64,000 nucleotides of DNA. Origin: Streptomyces sp. CG1 (lineage in GTDB: Bacteria > Actinomycetota > Actinomycetes > Streptomycetales > Streptomycetaceae). Made by a program: the position numbers and the translations under genes. This document shows positions 24,572 to 33,276 of the stretch, in pieces. Numbering within the stretch: position 1 is the first letter of the stretch; each line of letters opens with the position of its first letter. The stretch is from NCBI RefSeq assembly GCF_041080625.1, contig NZ_CP163518.1:2790001-2854000 (forward strand), given 5' to 3'. The notes below the pieces were generated by a model. It was given only the letters and a program-made list of their open reading frames with translations. It searched no databases and was not told where the DNA came from.

Positions 24572-26197
24572 TCAGTGTGCTCCGGTGCCGGTCAGGGACC
24601 GCACCTCCAGTTCGGCGTACTTGCCGGCGTCCGGGACCTCCTTCGACAGCAGGGTGCCCACGGCGCCGAGCAGGAAGCCGACGGGGATGGAGATGATGCC
24701 GGGGTTCTCCAGCGGGAACCAGTGGAAGTCGACGCCGGGGAACATCGAGGCCGGGCTGCCGGAGACCACCGGTGAGAACAGCACCAGGCCGACCGCGGTG
24801 ACCAGGCCGCCGTAGATCGACCACAGGGCGCCCGCCGTGGTGAACCGTTTCCAGAACAGGCTGTAGAGGATGGTCGGCAGGTTGGCGGAGGCGGCGACCG
24901 CGAAGGCGAGGGCGACCAGGCCGGCCACGTTCAGGTCGCGGGCCAGGGCGCCGAGGACGATCGAGACCGCGCCGATGCCGACGGTCGCCCAGCGGGCCGC
25001 GCCGATCTCCTGCTTCTCGGTGGCCTGCCCCTTCTTGATGACGTTGGCGTAGATGTCGTGTGCGAAGGAGGACGACGAGGCCAGGGTCAGGCCTGCGACG
25101 ACCGCGAGGATCGTGGCGAACGCGACCGCGGAGATGCTGGCGAGCAGGACGGCGCCCCAGTTGGAGCCGACGCCGCCGAGGTGCAGCGCGAGGAGCGGTG
25201 CCGCCGTGTTGCCCGCCTTGTTGGAGGCGATGATCTCGTCCGGCTTGATGAGGGCAGCCGCGCCGAAGCCGAGGGCGAGGGTCATCAGGTAGAAGGCGCC
25301 GATCAGGCCGATCGCCCAGATGACGGACTTACGCGCGGCCTTCGCGGTGGGCACGGTGTAGAAGCGGATCAGGATGTGCGGCAGACCCGCGGTGCCGAGG
25401 ACCAGAGCGATGCCGAGCGAGAGGAAGTCCAGCTTGGTGGTGCCGGTGGCGCCGTACTTCAGGCCGGGTTCCAGGAAGGCCGTGCCCTTGCCGCTGTTGT
25501 CGGCGGCCTTGCCGAGCAGGTCGGAGATGTTGAAGTGGAACTTCAGCAGGACCAGGAAGGTCAGCAGCAGGGCGCCCAGGATCAGCAGCACCGCCTTGAC
25601 CATCTGGACCCAGGTGGTGCCCTTCATGCCGCCGATGGTGACGTACACGATCATCAGGACGCCGACCAGGGCGACGATGCCGATCTTGCCGGCGTCGCTG
25701 GTGATGCCGAGCAGGAGCGAGACGAGGACGCCGGCGCCGGCCATCTGCGCGAGCAGGTAGAAGATCGAGACCACGATGGTGGACGTGCCCGCCGCCGTGC
25801 GGACGGGGCGCTGACGCATCCGGTACGCCAGTACGTCGCCCATGGTGTAGCGGCCGGAGTTGCGCAGCGGCTCGGCGACCAGGAGCAGGGCGACGAGCCA
25901 GGCGACGAGGAAGCCGATGGAGTACAGGAAGCCGTCGTAGCCGAAGAGGGCGATGGCGCCGGCGATGCCGAGGAAGGACGCGGCGGACATGTAGTCGCCG
26001 GAGACGGCGAGGCCGTTCTGGAAACCGGTGAACTGCCGTCCGCCGGCGTAGAAGTCGGCGGCGTCCTTGGTCTGGCGGCCCGCCCAGACGGTGATGACGA
26101 GGGTCGCGGCGACGAACACCGCGAACAGGGTGATGATCAGCGGCCGGTGCTGGGTCGCCTCGCCGGCGGCCAGCAGCGTGTGCGGTGCGGGGCTCAT
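24572..26197 (-). CDS. sodium:solute symporter, acetate (ActP-like) type
   Basis: A 541-aa SSS-family transporter with about 13 transmembrane helices. Diagnostic segments are RQTKDAADFYAGGRQFTGFQNG, SGDYMSAASFLG, GRYTMGDVLAYRM, and GLPHILIRFYTVP, the last being typical of ActP/MctC-type acetate/pyruvate symporters. It moves small monocarboxylates with Na+ or H+. ATG 26197 overlaps the stop of the DUF485 gene upstream (ATGA). The longer in-frame ORF fuses into that gene's other frame and is spurious. The DUF485/SSS pairing is the same as yjcH-actP in E. coli. Confidence 0.93.
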   Translation of the reverse strand: MSPAPHTLLAAGEATQHRPLIITLFAVFVAATLVITVWAGRQTKDAADFYAGGRQFTGFQNGLAVSGDYMSAASFLGIAGAIALFGYDGFLYSIGFLVAWLVALLLVAEPLRNSGRYTMGDVLAYRMRQRPVRTAAGTSTIVVSIFYLLAQMAGAGVLVSLLLGITSDAGKIGIVALVGVLMIVYVTIGGMKGTTWVQMVKAVLLILGALLLTFLVLLKFHFNISDLLGKAADNSGKGTAFLEPGLKYGATGTTKLDFLSLGIALVLGTAGLPHILIRFYTVPTAKAARKSVIWAIGLIGAFYLMTLALGFGAAALIKPDEIIASNKAGNTAAPLLALHLGGVGSNWGAVLLASISAVAFATILAVVAGLTLASSSSFAHDIYANVIKKGQATEKQEIGAARWATVGIGAVSIVLGALARDLNVAGLVALAFAVAASANLPTILYSLFWKRFTTAGALWSIYGGLVTAVGLVLFSPVVSGSPASMFPGVDFHWFPLENPGIISIPVGFLLGAVGTLLSKEVPDAGKYAELEVRSLTGTGAH

Positions 26198-26550
26198 GCG
26201 CCGCCCTCCATCCGGGACTTGATGGCCTCGGCCTTGGGGTCGAGCTTGGCAGCGGCGTGCCGGGCGTACCACCAGGCGATGAGGAACGTGGTGAGGAACT
26301 GGGCGAGGCCCAGGACGAGGGCGACGTTGATGTTGCCGGCGACCTTGGTGCCCATGAAGCCGTCCGCGTAGTTGGAGAGCAGCACGTAGAGCAGGTACCA
26401 GGAGATGAAGGCGATGGTCAGCGGAATGGCGAAGGAGCGGTGGGCGCGGCGCAGTTCGCCGAACTCCGCGCTCTGCTGCACCTCGGCGAACTCCTCGGTG
26501 GAGGGAAGGGGGGTCCCCGGTGTGGCGGGGGGCGGTGTCTCGGTGGCCAC
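26194..26550 (-). CDS. DUF485 domain-containing membrane protein
   Basis: A 118-aa YjcH-like protein. A polar N-terminus (about 1-40) precedes two helices, at about 45-65 (FAIPLTIAFISWYLLYVLLS) and 78-98 with AQFLTTFLIAWWYARHAAAKLDP, the DUF485 signature. It is the usual small partner of acetate-type SSS symporters and overlaps the symporter gene by 4 bp. GTG 26550 has GAGGAG 5-6 nt upstream, better than the ATG at 26634. Its function with the transporter is inferred from conserved pairing. Confidence 0.92.
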   Translation of the reverse strand: MATETPPPATPGTPLPSTEEFAEVQQSAEFGELRRAHRSFAIPLTIAFISWYLLYVLLSNYADGFMGTKVAGNINVALVLGLAQFLTTFLIAWWYARHAAAKLDPKAEAIKSRMEGGA

Positions 26551-26807
26551 GGAGTCTCCTCGCGTTGCGGATGCAGTGACGAACGGGGGGGATCGATCGT
26601 GCTCGGGCTTCCTGCCCAAGGTCCACGGCGCCACGCGAGGACCGGTTCAAGTCCTATGAGTTCTCTCGCAAGCGGTCTGGGCAAGCCATTGCCAAGACAT
26701 TGCTGTGCGCCGACCCTTGGGGATGGCTTCTGCCTGCCACTCGTCATGTGCCGGCCCGAGCGCCCCGGGTCTCGGGCTGTTCTGTCCTCGGACGAAGTGG
26801 AGATCCC

Positions 26808-27478
26808 ATGGCTCATCCGCACTCCAGACGCCGGCTCGCGCTCGCCGTACCCGTCGTGCCGTCGCTGACCGCCTCGCCCGGTTTCCTGCCGGCGGCGTCT
26901 GCCGCGGCCCCGGCGGTGCGGGCGGCGGACGACGACCGTACCTCGCGTACGTGGTCAACACCCGTACGGATCACCGCACGATCGAGTCCCTGCAGCGCGA
27001 GATCCTCCGCAACGGCGGCTCTGTCGTGGCCGGTTACGACACGATCGGGGTCATCGTCGCCCGCTCCGCCGGCCCGGACTTCGCCACGCGGATGCGTGCG
27101 GTGCGCGGGGTGGACTCGGCGGGTGCCACGCGTACGGCGCCGCTGCGTACCGCGGGGACGACCGACGAGGGCGCGGTGGACACGGCGTACGGCGCGTGGC
27201 GCCCGGCGTGGTGACCGTGAGCACGGTGGGCGTGAAGGGCGCCGAGTCGCACTACTCCAGCTACGGCCTGGGCGTGATCGACGTGGCGGGTCCGGGCGGC
27301 GACAAGTACCAGATCCCGGACACCCCGCCGAAGAACGGCCGCATCCTGTCCACGCTGCCGAACGGCCAGTACGGCTTCCTCCAGGGCGCCTCGATGGCCT
27401 CCCCGCACGTGGCCGCGGTCGCCGCCTGCTGAAGTCGGCGCATCCGCGCGCCACTCCGGCCCAGTTGCAGGCGCTAGA
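26808..27478 (+). pseudogene. decayed subtilisin-like (S8) serine protease gene
   Basis: Pieces lie in three frames. A signal peptide MAHPHSRRRLALAVPVVPSL begins at 26808. The propeptide (YVVNTRTDHRTIESLQREI, VRGVDSAGATRTAPL) reads in another frame from about 26940. After GAWRP the next intact homology, PGVVTVSTVGVKG to LPNGQYGFLQGASMASPHVA, is in a third frame with a stop at 27432, and LLKSAHPRATPAQLQAL follows in the first. The block that would hold the catalytic Asp, His and oxyanion Asn is deleted, leaving only the Ser motif GASMASPH. The C-terminus is cut off at about 27478 just before the AT-rich promoter of the next gene. It cannot make a protease. Confidence 0.85.
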
Positions 27479-27480
27479 GA

Positions 27481-27524
27481 TTGATTCAATCAACATTGAT
27501 CAATCAATAATGCATAGTGTAGTC
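27481..27524 (+). promoter_or_regulatory. AT-rich promoter/operator with two palindromes, probable leaderless start
   Basis: TTGATTCAATCAA (27481-27493, perfect dyad about a central C) and ATTGATCAAT (27495-27504, perfect) sit side by side in a 45-bp AT-rich island. TTGATT or TTGATC may act as -35 and caataat or tagtgt as -10. The next ATG (27525) has no Shine-Dalgarno, so transcription may begin at or very near it. A repressor bound to both dyads would cover the promoter. Confidence 0.5.
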
Positions 27525-28904
27525 ATGACAAAAGACATCGCGTCGGCATGGACTGCACTGGGCGGCGAACCCGCCCTCGTCTCCCGGGTGACGACGGTCG
27601 AGCGCCCCGGCGCCCTTCCGGCCCGGCTTCCCGTGCGGGAGCTGGCGCGCGCATGCGTCGGCGCGTGCGCGCTGGCCGCCGCGGAGCTGGCCGCCCGCCG
27701 GGCCGGACTCACCGAGGTGCCCGAAGTCCGGGTCGACGACGGCGCCGTGGCGGCCGCCTTCCTCAGTGAACGGCAGCTGCTGGTCGACGGACGGGCGCCG
27801 GTCGCCTTCGCGCCGCTGTCGCGGTTCTGGCGGACCGCCGACGGCTGGGTCCGCACCCACGCCAACTACCCGCACCACCGGGCCCGGTTGCTCGGCCCGC
27901 TGGACCTGCCGGCGGACGCCTCGGCGGAGACGGTGGCCGCCCGGCTCGCCGAGCGCTCCGCGCGGGAGGTCGAGGAGGCCGTCTACGGCGCCGGCGGCCT
28001 CGCGGTGGCCCTGCGCACCCCCGAGGAGTGGCAGGCGCACGAGCAGGCTGCGGAGATGGCCACACGGCCACTCATCGAGCGCGAGCGGCCGGCCACCGCG
28101 CCCGCCCGTGTGCTCGCACCACTGGATCCGGCCGCCGTCCCCCTGCTTCCTGCCGCCGGGCTGCGCGTGCTGGACCTGACCCGGGTGCTGGCCGGTCCGG
28201 TGGCCACCCGCACCCTCGCCCTGCTGGGCGCGGACGTGCTCCGCGTGGACGCCCCCTGGCTGCCCGAACTCCCTGACCTGCACGCCGACACGGGCTTCGG
28301 GAAGCGGTCCGCCACGCTCGATCTGAGCGCCGATCCCGGCACTTTCGAGGAGCTGCTGGCCTCCGCCGACGTCGTCGTCACGGGCTACCGGCCGGGCGCC
28401 CTCGACCGGTTCGGGCTCTCCCCGAAGGCACTGTTCGCGCGCCGGCCCGGGCTGGTCGTGGCGCAGGTCTCGGCGTGGGGCGCGTACGGCCCCTGGGGCG
28501 CGCGACGCGGCTTCGACAGCCTGGTGCAGGTCGCGACCGGCATCGCCGCCACCGAGGGCTCGGCCGAGCAGCCGGGCGCGCTGCCCGCGCAGGCGCTGGA
28601 CCACGGCACCGGCTATCTGCTCGCGGCGGCCGTCCTGCGGGCGCTGACCGAGCAGTCGTACGACGGGGGCGGCCGGTTCGTGCGGCTTGCGCTGGCCCGG
28701 ACCGCGCGCTGGCTGACGGACGGGATCCGGACGGCCGCGGCCGCGGGGGCGCCGTACGAGGGGCCGGAGGCCTGGCTGGCCGAGACGGACGGACCGCTGG
28801 GGCGGCTGCGGCACGCGCGGCCGCCGGTGGCCTTCGCGGGCGGCCCCACCGGCTACGCGCGGCCTCCGGTGCCCTGGGGGTCGGACAGCGCACGCTGGCG
28901 GTGA
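27525..28904 (+). CDS. CoA transferase, family III (CaiB/BaiF-like), two-part
   Basis: A 459-aa protein. The standard N-terminal signature of CaiB/BaiF transferases, LRVLDLTRVLAGPVATRTLA, followed by LGADVLRVDAP, begins only at about residue 205. Further motifs TGYRPGALDRFGLSPKALF, SAWGAYGPWGARRGFDSLVQ and QALDHGTGYLLAAAVL follow. The first 200 residues carry another CoA-transferase-like piece (FWRTADGWVRTHANYPHHR). These enzymes move CoA between carboxylic acids. The acceptor is unknown. ATG 27525 lacks an SD. The gene abuts the subtilisin relic, so an insertion or rearrangement may have placed it here. Confidence 0.85.
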   Translation: MTKDIASAWTALGGEPALVSRVTTVERPGALPARLPVRELARACVGACALAAAELAARRAGLTEVPEVRVDDGAVAAAFLSERQLLVDGRAPVAFAPLSRFWRTADGWVRTHANYPHHRARLLGPLDLPADASAETVAARLAERSAREVEEAVYGAGGLAVALRTPEEWQAHEQAAEMATRPLIERERPATAPARVLAPLDPAAVPLLPAAGLRVLDLTRVLAGPVATRTLALLGADVLRVDAPWLPELPDLHADTGFGKRSATLDLSADPGTFEELLASADVVVTGYRPGALDRFGLSPKALFARRPGLVVAQVSAWGAYGPWGARRGFDSLVQVATGIAATEGSAEQPGALPAQALDHGTGYLLAAAVLRALTEQSYDGGGRFVRLALARTARWLTDGIRTAAAAGAPYEGPEAWLAETDGPLGRLRHARPPVAFAGGPTGYARPPVPWGSDSARWR

Positions 28905-29004
28905 GTGCGCGGGCGGCCGGAAACGTACGTATGCGGGGAATGCCGTACGTCCGTTTGTTTTCCGGTACTTGCCCGGTTCTGCTGCGACTGGCGAAGATCA
29001 CGGG

Positions 29005-30015
29005 GTGAGTTCGATACGACCGCCCGCCGAGGTGACCGACGAGAGCGGACCCGCCCGACGGCCCGGTACCGGCCGGGCCGTCGCCTTTCTCGTCCTGGTG
29101 ACGCTCGGCGCCCTGATCCCCCTGCTCGGACCGTCGGCCGCGCTGCACGGCACCGGGGAGGCCGCCGCGCCGGGGGCCGGTGGCATCGGGCTGCTGCGCA
29201 CGGTGGTCTTCGGCGCCGTGAGCGTGCCGCTCGGTGAGCTGTTCGTGCACCGTCTCGCCCGGCGCCTGCCCGGGGTCCCACCCGAACGGCCGTGCAGCTG
29301 GGCGCCGTTCGTCACCGTCGCCGGCTTCGTGGCCGCGCTGGCGCTCGCCGCGGTGGTGTCCGCCGGCAATCTGATCCCGCACCGCCTCGGCCAGCTCGAC
29401 GTCGGCGGTCTGTACGGCTCCCGCGACGGCAGGCTGGCGCTGCTGGAGGTCAACGGCCTTCTGCTGGCGGCCCTGTGCGCGTTCTCCCGGCGCCCGGCGG
29501 CACAGGTGTGGCCGCTGGCCGCGGTGGTGGTCGCGGAGGCGCTGCGCGCGCATCCCACGACCGAGCAGGGCCCGCTGGTCGGTTCGGGTCTGACCCTGGT
29601 GCACCTGACGTGCGCGGCGCTGTGGACCGGCGGTCTGCTGCACGCGCTGCGGCTGCTCGGGCTGTGGCGCGGCGACCGAGCCGGGGCCGCGCTGCTCGGC
29701 CGCTACGCGCGCGTGGCGGCCGTTCTGCTGGCGGCCATCACCGCGACCGGCGTGTGCAGTGCGCTGCGCCGGATGCCGCCGGCCACGATCCTTGACCAGC
29801 TGACGACGACGGCGTACGGACGCACCCTGCTGGCCAAGGTGATCCTCGTCGCCGCCGTCGCGCTGCTCGCCCTGTGGGCACGGATCCGGCTGAGCCGCGC
29901 CGCCGACCCACTGACCGCGTACACGCCCGCGCGGGCCGAGGTGATCGCCCTGGGCGCGGTCATCGCGGCCTCGGGCCTGCTGACGGCACTGCCACTGCCG
30001 ATCCGCTGGTCCTAG
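29005..30015 (+). CDS. polytopic membrane protein, CopD-like
   Basis: A 336-aa integral membrane protein with about eight or nine hydrophobic helices. The C-terminal half resembles the CopD domain: a conserved His in LVHLTCAALWTGGLLHALRL, a long helix with YARVAAVLLAAITATGV, and TTAYGRTLLAKVILVAAVALLALW. CopD proteins take part in copper uptake or handling in bacterial periplasm. The N-terminal half has no match that I can name. GTG 29005 is used because an upstream ATG (28969) adds only polar residues; its SD is weak. It follows the CoA transferase by 100 bp. Confidence 0.82.
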   Translation: MSSIRPPAEVTDESGPARRPGTGRAVAFLVLVTLGALIPLLGPSAALHGTGEAAAPGAGGIGLLRTVVFGAVSVPLGELFVHRLARRLPGVPPERPCSWAPFVTVAGFVAALALAAVVSAGNLIPHRLGQLDVGGLYGSRDGRLALLEVNGLLLAALCAFSRRPAAQVWPLAAVVVAEALRAHPTTEQGPLVGSGLTLVHLTCAALWTGGLLHALRLLGLWRGDRAGAALLGRYARVAAVLLAAITATGVCSALRRMPPATILDQLTTTAYGRTLLAKVILVAAVALLALWARIRLSRAADPLTAYTPARAEVIALGAVIAASGLLTALPLPIRWS

Positions 30016-30040
30016 CGGGGATCTGGGGGCCCGGCCGGCC

Positions 30041-31087
30041 CTAGCCGTTGGTGACGAGCACCTTGAGGGCGGTGCGCTCGTCCATCGCCTTGTAGCCGTC
30101 GGGCACACCCTCGATGCCGACGGTCAGGTCGAACACGGGCGAGGGGTCGATCGTGCCGTCCAGGACGTCGGGCAGCAGGTCGGGGATGTAGGCGCGGACC
30201 GGGGCGACACCGCCGCGCAGGGCGACGTTCCGGTCGAACATGACGCCGAGGTCGAGTCCGGTGCCGCTGCCGTGGGGCACGCCCACGAAGCCGATCGCAC
30301 CGCCGTCGCGGGTGATGTTGACTGCCGTACGCATTGATTGTTCGGTACCGACGGCCTCAACAACGGCGTGCGCGCCCTGGCCACGGGTGAGTTCCCGGAC
30401 GGCCTCGACGGCCGCGTCCCCGCGCTCGGCGACGACGTCGGTGGCACCGAAGCGACGCGCGATGTCGGTACGGACCTCGTGCCGGCCGAGCGCGATGATC
30501 CGCTCCGCTCCGAGCCGCTTGGCGGCAAGGACGGCGCACAGTCCGACCGCGCCGTCACCGACGACGGCGACCGTGGCGCCGGGCCGGGCGCCCGCACCGA
30601 GGGCCGCGTGGTGGCCGGTGCCGAGGACGTCGGAGAGGGTCAGCAGGGCGGACAGCAGGTGGTCGTCGGAGGCCGCCTCCTTGGGCAGCTGGACCAGGGT
30701 GCCGTCGGCGAACGGCACGCGCACGGCCTCGCCCTGGCCGCCGTCGTAGCCGACGGAGCCCCAGAAGCCCCCGTGCCGGCAGGACGTCGTCAGGCCCTCG
30801 CGGCAGTAGTCGCAGACGCCGTCGGACCACATGAAGGGCGCCACCACCAGGTCACCGCGCCTGACGGTGCCCGCCTCGGAGCCGGTCTCCTCGACGACGC
30901 CGAGGAACTCGTGCCCGATGCGCTGCCCCGGCTGCCGGGCCGCCTCGCCGCGGTAGGCCCACAGATCGCTGCCGCAGATGCACGAACGCAGCACCCGTAC
31001 GACGGCGTCGGTGGGCAGCTTCACGACGGGCTCGGGGACATCCTCCACGCGCATGTCGTACGGGGCGTGGATGGTGGTGGCGCGCAT
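30041..31087 (-). CDS. zinc-dependent alcohol dehydrogenase family protein
   Basis: A 348-aa MDR-superfamily dehydrogenase. The catalytic zinc ligands are Cys37 in SCICGSD, the His-Glu of GHEFLGVVEE at about 59-60 and a later residue; the second cysteine-rich loop is GVCDYCREGLTTSC. The Rossmann motif VVGDGAVGLCAVLAAKRLGA follows at about 165-185, then IALGRHEVRTDIAR. It oxidises or reduces an alcohol/aldehyde with NAD(P); the substrate is unknown. AAGGA lies 8 nt before ATG 31087, and the in-frame extension upstream lacks any conserved sequence. Confidence 0.9.
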   Translation of the reverse strand: MRATTIHAPYDMRVEDVPEPVVKLPTDAVVRVLRSCICGSDLWAYRGEAARQPGQRIGHEFLGVVEETGSEAGTVRRGDLVVAPFMWSDGVCDYCREGLTTSCRHGGFWGSVGYDGGQGEAVRVPFADGTLVQLPKEAASDDHLLSALLTLSDVLGTGHHAALGAGARPGATVAVVGDGAVGLCAVLAAKRLGAERIIALGRHEVRTDIARRFGATDVVAERGDAAVEAVRELTRGQGAHAVVEAVGTEQSMRTAVNITRDGGAIGFVGVPHGSGTGLDLGVMFDRNVALRGGVAPVRAYIPDLLPDVLDGTIDPSPVFDLTVGIEGVPDGYKAMDERTALKVLVTNG

Positions 31088-31201
31088 GGCGAGGGTCCTT
31101 CTCGTGCGGGGTCGTACGGGGCGCTCAGGGGGTGATCGAGCGCACTTCACGGTACGACGGGGCAGATGCGCACCGCTCGGCGAGGGTGCCCACCGGAACG
31201 G

Positions 31202-31912
31202 TCAGACGCCCGCGGCGCCCAGCAGGCTGCCCGCCGCGTAGGTGACACCCATGGCCAGCGCCCCGCCCACCACGTTGCGCAGGACCGCCCGCGTCGCGTC
31301 GGCCGAGCCGAGCCGGGCGCTGGCCCAGCCGGTCAGGACGAGCGCGGCGAGGACGGAGACGACGGTCACGACCAGCCGCCAGCCGGCCGGGGGCAGGACG
31401 ATGGCCAGCAGCGGCAGCAGCGCGCCCGCCGTGAAGGCCAGGAAGCTGGCCCAGGCCGCGTGCCAGGGAATGGTCAGCTCGTCCGGGTCGATGCCGAGCT
31501 CCACGCGCGCGTGCGCCCTCAGCGCGTCCCGCGCGGTGAGCTGTTCGGCGGCCTCCCGGGCCACCTCGACGGACAGGCCGCGCTCCTGGAGCAGCGTGGT
31601 CAGCTCCTGCAGCTCGGCCTCCGGCTGCTCCCGCAGTTCCCGTTTCTCCACGGCCAGCGCGGCCACCTCGGAGTCGCGCTGGGTGGAGACGGAGACGTAC
31701 TCGCCGGCCGCCATGGACATCGATCCGGCGAGCAGGCCGGCCAGTCCTGCGGTGAGCAGGGCGGACCGGCTGTCGGTCGCGCCGGCCACGCCGACGACGA
31801 TGCCCGCGGTGGAGACGATGCCGTCGTTCGCACCGAGCACGGCGGCCCGCAGCCAGTTCAGCCGCGAGCCGAGCGCGCCCCCGTGGGCCTCTTCGTGCAT
31901 GGGTTCGGTCAC
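31202..31912 (-). CDS. VIT1/CCC1 family transporter
   Basis: A 236-aa membrane protein of the vacuolar iron transporter (CCC1/VIT1) family, which moves Fe2+ or Mn2+ out of the cytosol. Signature segments: RAAVLGANDGIVSTAGIVVGVAGA in helix 1, AAGEYVSVSTQRDSE after helix 2, a cytoplasmic alpha-helical metal-binding domain rich in Glu (about 85-145, EKRELREQPEAEL), then three further helices. Start: GTG 31912 gives VTEPMHEEA; ATG 31900 is an alternative. Neither has an SD. It is 70 bp downstream of the amidohydrolase operon's last stop. Confidence 0.9.
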   Translation of the reverse strand: MTEPMHEEAHGGALGSRLNWLRAAVLGANDGIVSTAGIVVGVAGATDSRSALLTAGLAGLLAGSMSMAAGEYVSVSTQRDSEVAALAVEKRELREQPEAELQELTTLLQERGLSVEVAREAAEQLTARDALRAHARVELGIDPDELTIPWHAAWASFLAFTAGALLPLLAIVLPPAGWRLVVTVVSVLAALVLTGWASARLGSADATRAVLRNVVGGALAMGVTYAAGSLLGAAGV

Positions 31913-31981
31913 AGCAGGGAGGATCGCACTCCACAGACCACCCGCGCCGCACCGACGCTCTCCCGCCGTCGACGACAGCCG

Positions 31982-33211
31982 TCACCACACCCGCAGCGAC
32001 GCCCCTCGGGCGAACACCGGGCTGGTCGCGTCCGCCGGGGGTTCCGGGAGGGGCTCGGCGAGCTCGGTCACCGTGGGCCCCACCTTCGCCGCGATGGGGT
32101 CGAGAAGAGCGAGGTCGAAGCCGTAGACGCGGGCCGCGTTGCCGCCGAGCATGGCGGCCAGCTCCTCGCGCGGGACGTCCGCGCAGGCGAACCGCAGGGC
32201 CTCACGGGTGTAGGGGTGGGTGCCCTCGTCGTGGGGGTAGTCGCTGCCCCACATGATCTTGTCGACGCCGATGCGGTCGCGCAGCGGCACCTCGTGCGGG
32301 CGCATGAAGCTGGCGCCGACGAAGCAGTGGTCCCGCCACACCTGGGAGGGCGGCGCGCCCATGCCGGCGGCCAGACCGGTGCCGAACCTGGCCTCGGCGG
32401 TGTCGGCCTGCGAGGCCGCCGCGACCAGCCGGCCGTGGTAGTAGTCCAGCATGCCGAGCACCCCGGGGATCCAGCCGGAGCCCTGTTCGGTCAGGACCAG
32501 TTTCAGCTCCGGGTGGCGGCGGAAGGCGCCGCCGAACACCAGGTGCCACAGGGCGCGATGGGAGAACCAGGTCGTCTCCACCATGAAGACCGCGCGGGCG
32601 GCCGGTTCCGCGCCGAGCGGCGGGGAGGCCGAGCCGGCGTGGTGGTTGGCGGGGACGCCGAGTTCCGCGCACGCGGCCCAGATCGGGTCGTACTCCGGCG
32701 AGTGCAGCTCGGGCAGGCCGGAGCCGGGCGGGGTGCCGGGCAGCATCAGGCCGCCCCTCAGGCCCGCCGAGGCGGCCCAGCGGATCTCCTTCACCGCCTC
32801 CTCGACGTCGCCCAGCAGGATCTGGAAGACGCCCGCGCGGCGGCCCGGCGCCGCCGCGCAGAAGTCCGCGAGCCAGCGGTTGTGGGCGCGCAGTCCGGCC
32901 CAGCGGCGTACGAAGTCCTCGGCGTTGGGCGGCGGGGCCATCAGGGAACTCGACGGGAAGAACGGCGGGATGGTGTTCGGGAAGATCACCTCCGCCACGA
33001 TCCCGTCCGCCTCCAGCTCCGCGAGGCGCCGCCCGGAGTTCCAGTTGCGGTCGGCGGAGTCGGCGAGCAGGTCCTCGTGGGGGTTGACGTAGGTGGCCGC
33101 CCAGACGTCGAAGTCGTCGTGATGGCGCTTCTCCAGATACGGCTTGTAGTCGAGGAGGTCGGCGCCGGCGTGGCAGTCGGCGGAGATCACGGTGTAGCGG
33201 TCGTCGCTCAT
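31982..33211 (-). CDS. amidohydrolase-family protein (ACMSD/amidohydrolase_2 type), second of the operon pair
   Basis: A 409-aa metal-dependent hydrolase/decarboxylase fold (amidohydrolase_2). It opens ISADCHAGADLLDYKPYLE, carries NRWLADFCAAAPGR, FMVETTWFSHRALWHLVFGGA and the metal-site strand WGSDYPHDEGTHPYTREAL, with the Asp in GSDYPH. Members range from ACMSD decarboxylases to lactonases. It is 35-40 percent like its upstream neighbour by eye. Three in-frame ATGs (33265, 33238, 33211), each preceded by a gggggtgacc-type SD, could start it; 33211 begins the conserved core, while 33265 overlaps the upstream stop (ATGA). Confidence 0.85.
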   Translation of the reverse strand: MSDDRYTVISADCHAGADLLDYKPYLEKRHHDDFDVWAATYVNPHEDLLADSADRNWNSGRRLAELEADGIVAEVIFPNTIPPFFPSSSLMAPPPNAEDFVRRWAGLRAHNRWLADFCAAAPGRRAGVFQILLGDVEEAVKEIRWAASAGLRGGLMLPGTPPGSGLPELHSPEYDPIWAACAELGVPANHHAGSASPPLGAEPAARAVFMVETTWFSHRALWHLVFGGAFRRHPELKLVLTEQGSGWIPGVLGMLDYYHGRLVAAASQADTAEARFGTGLAAGMGAPPSQVWRDHCFVGASFMRPHEVPLRDRIGVDKIMWGSDYPHDEGTHPYTREALRFACADVPREELAAMLGGNAARVYGFDLALLDPIAAKVGPTVTELAEPLPEPPADATSPVFARGASLRVW

Positions 33212-33276
33212 CGGGTCACCCCCGGAAGCGTTGTTCATCAGGTCACCCCCAGAAACGTTGTTCATCGGGTCACCCC
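33209..33276. repeat. 27-bp tandem duplication of a translation start region
   Basis: Units at 33209-33235 and 33236-33262, then a partial third (33263-33276), each read on the minus strand as an SD (gggggtgacc), a start ATG and AACAACG. Two differ at only three or so bases. The result is three in-frame starts for one amidohydrolase gene. Confidence 0.8.
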
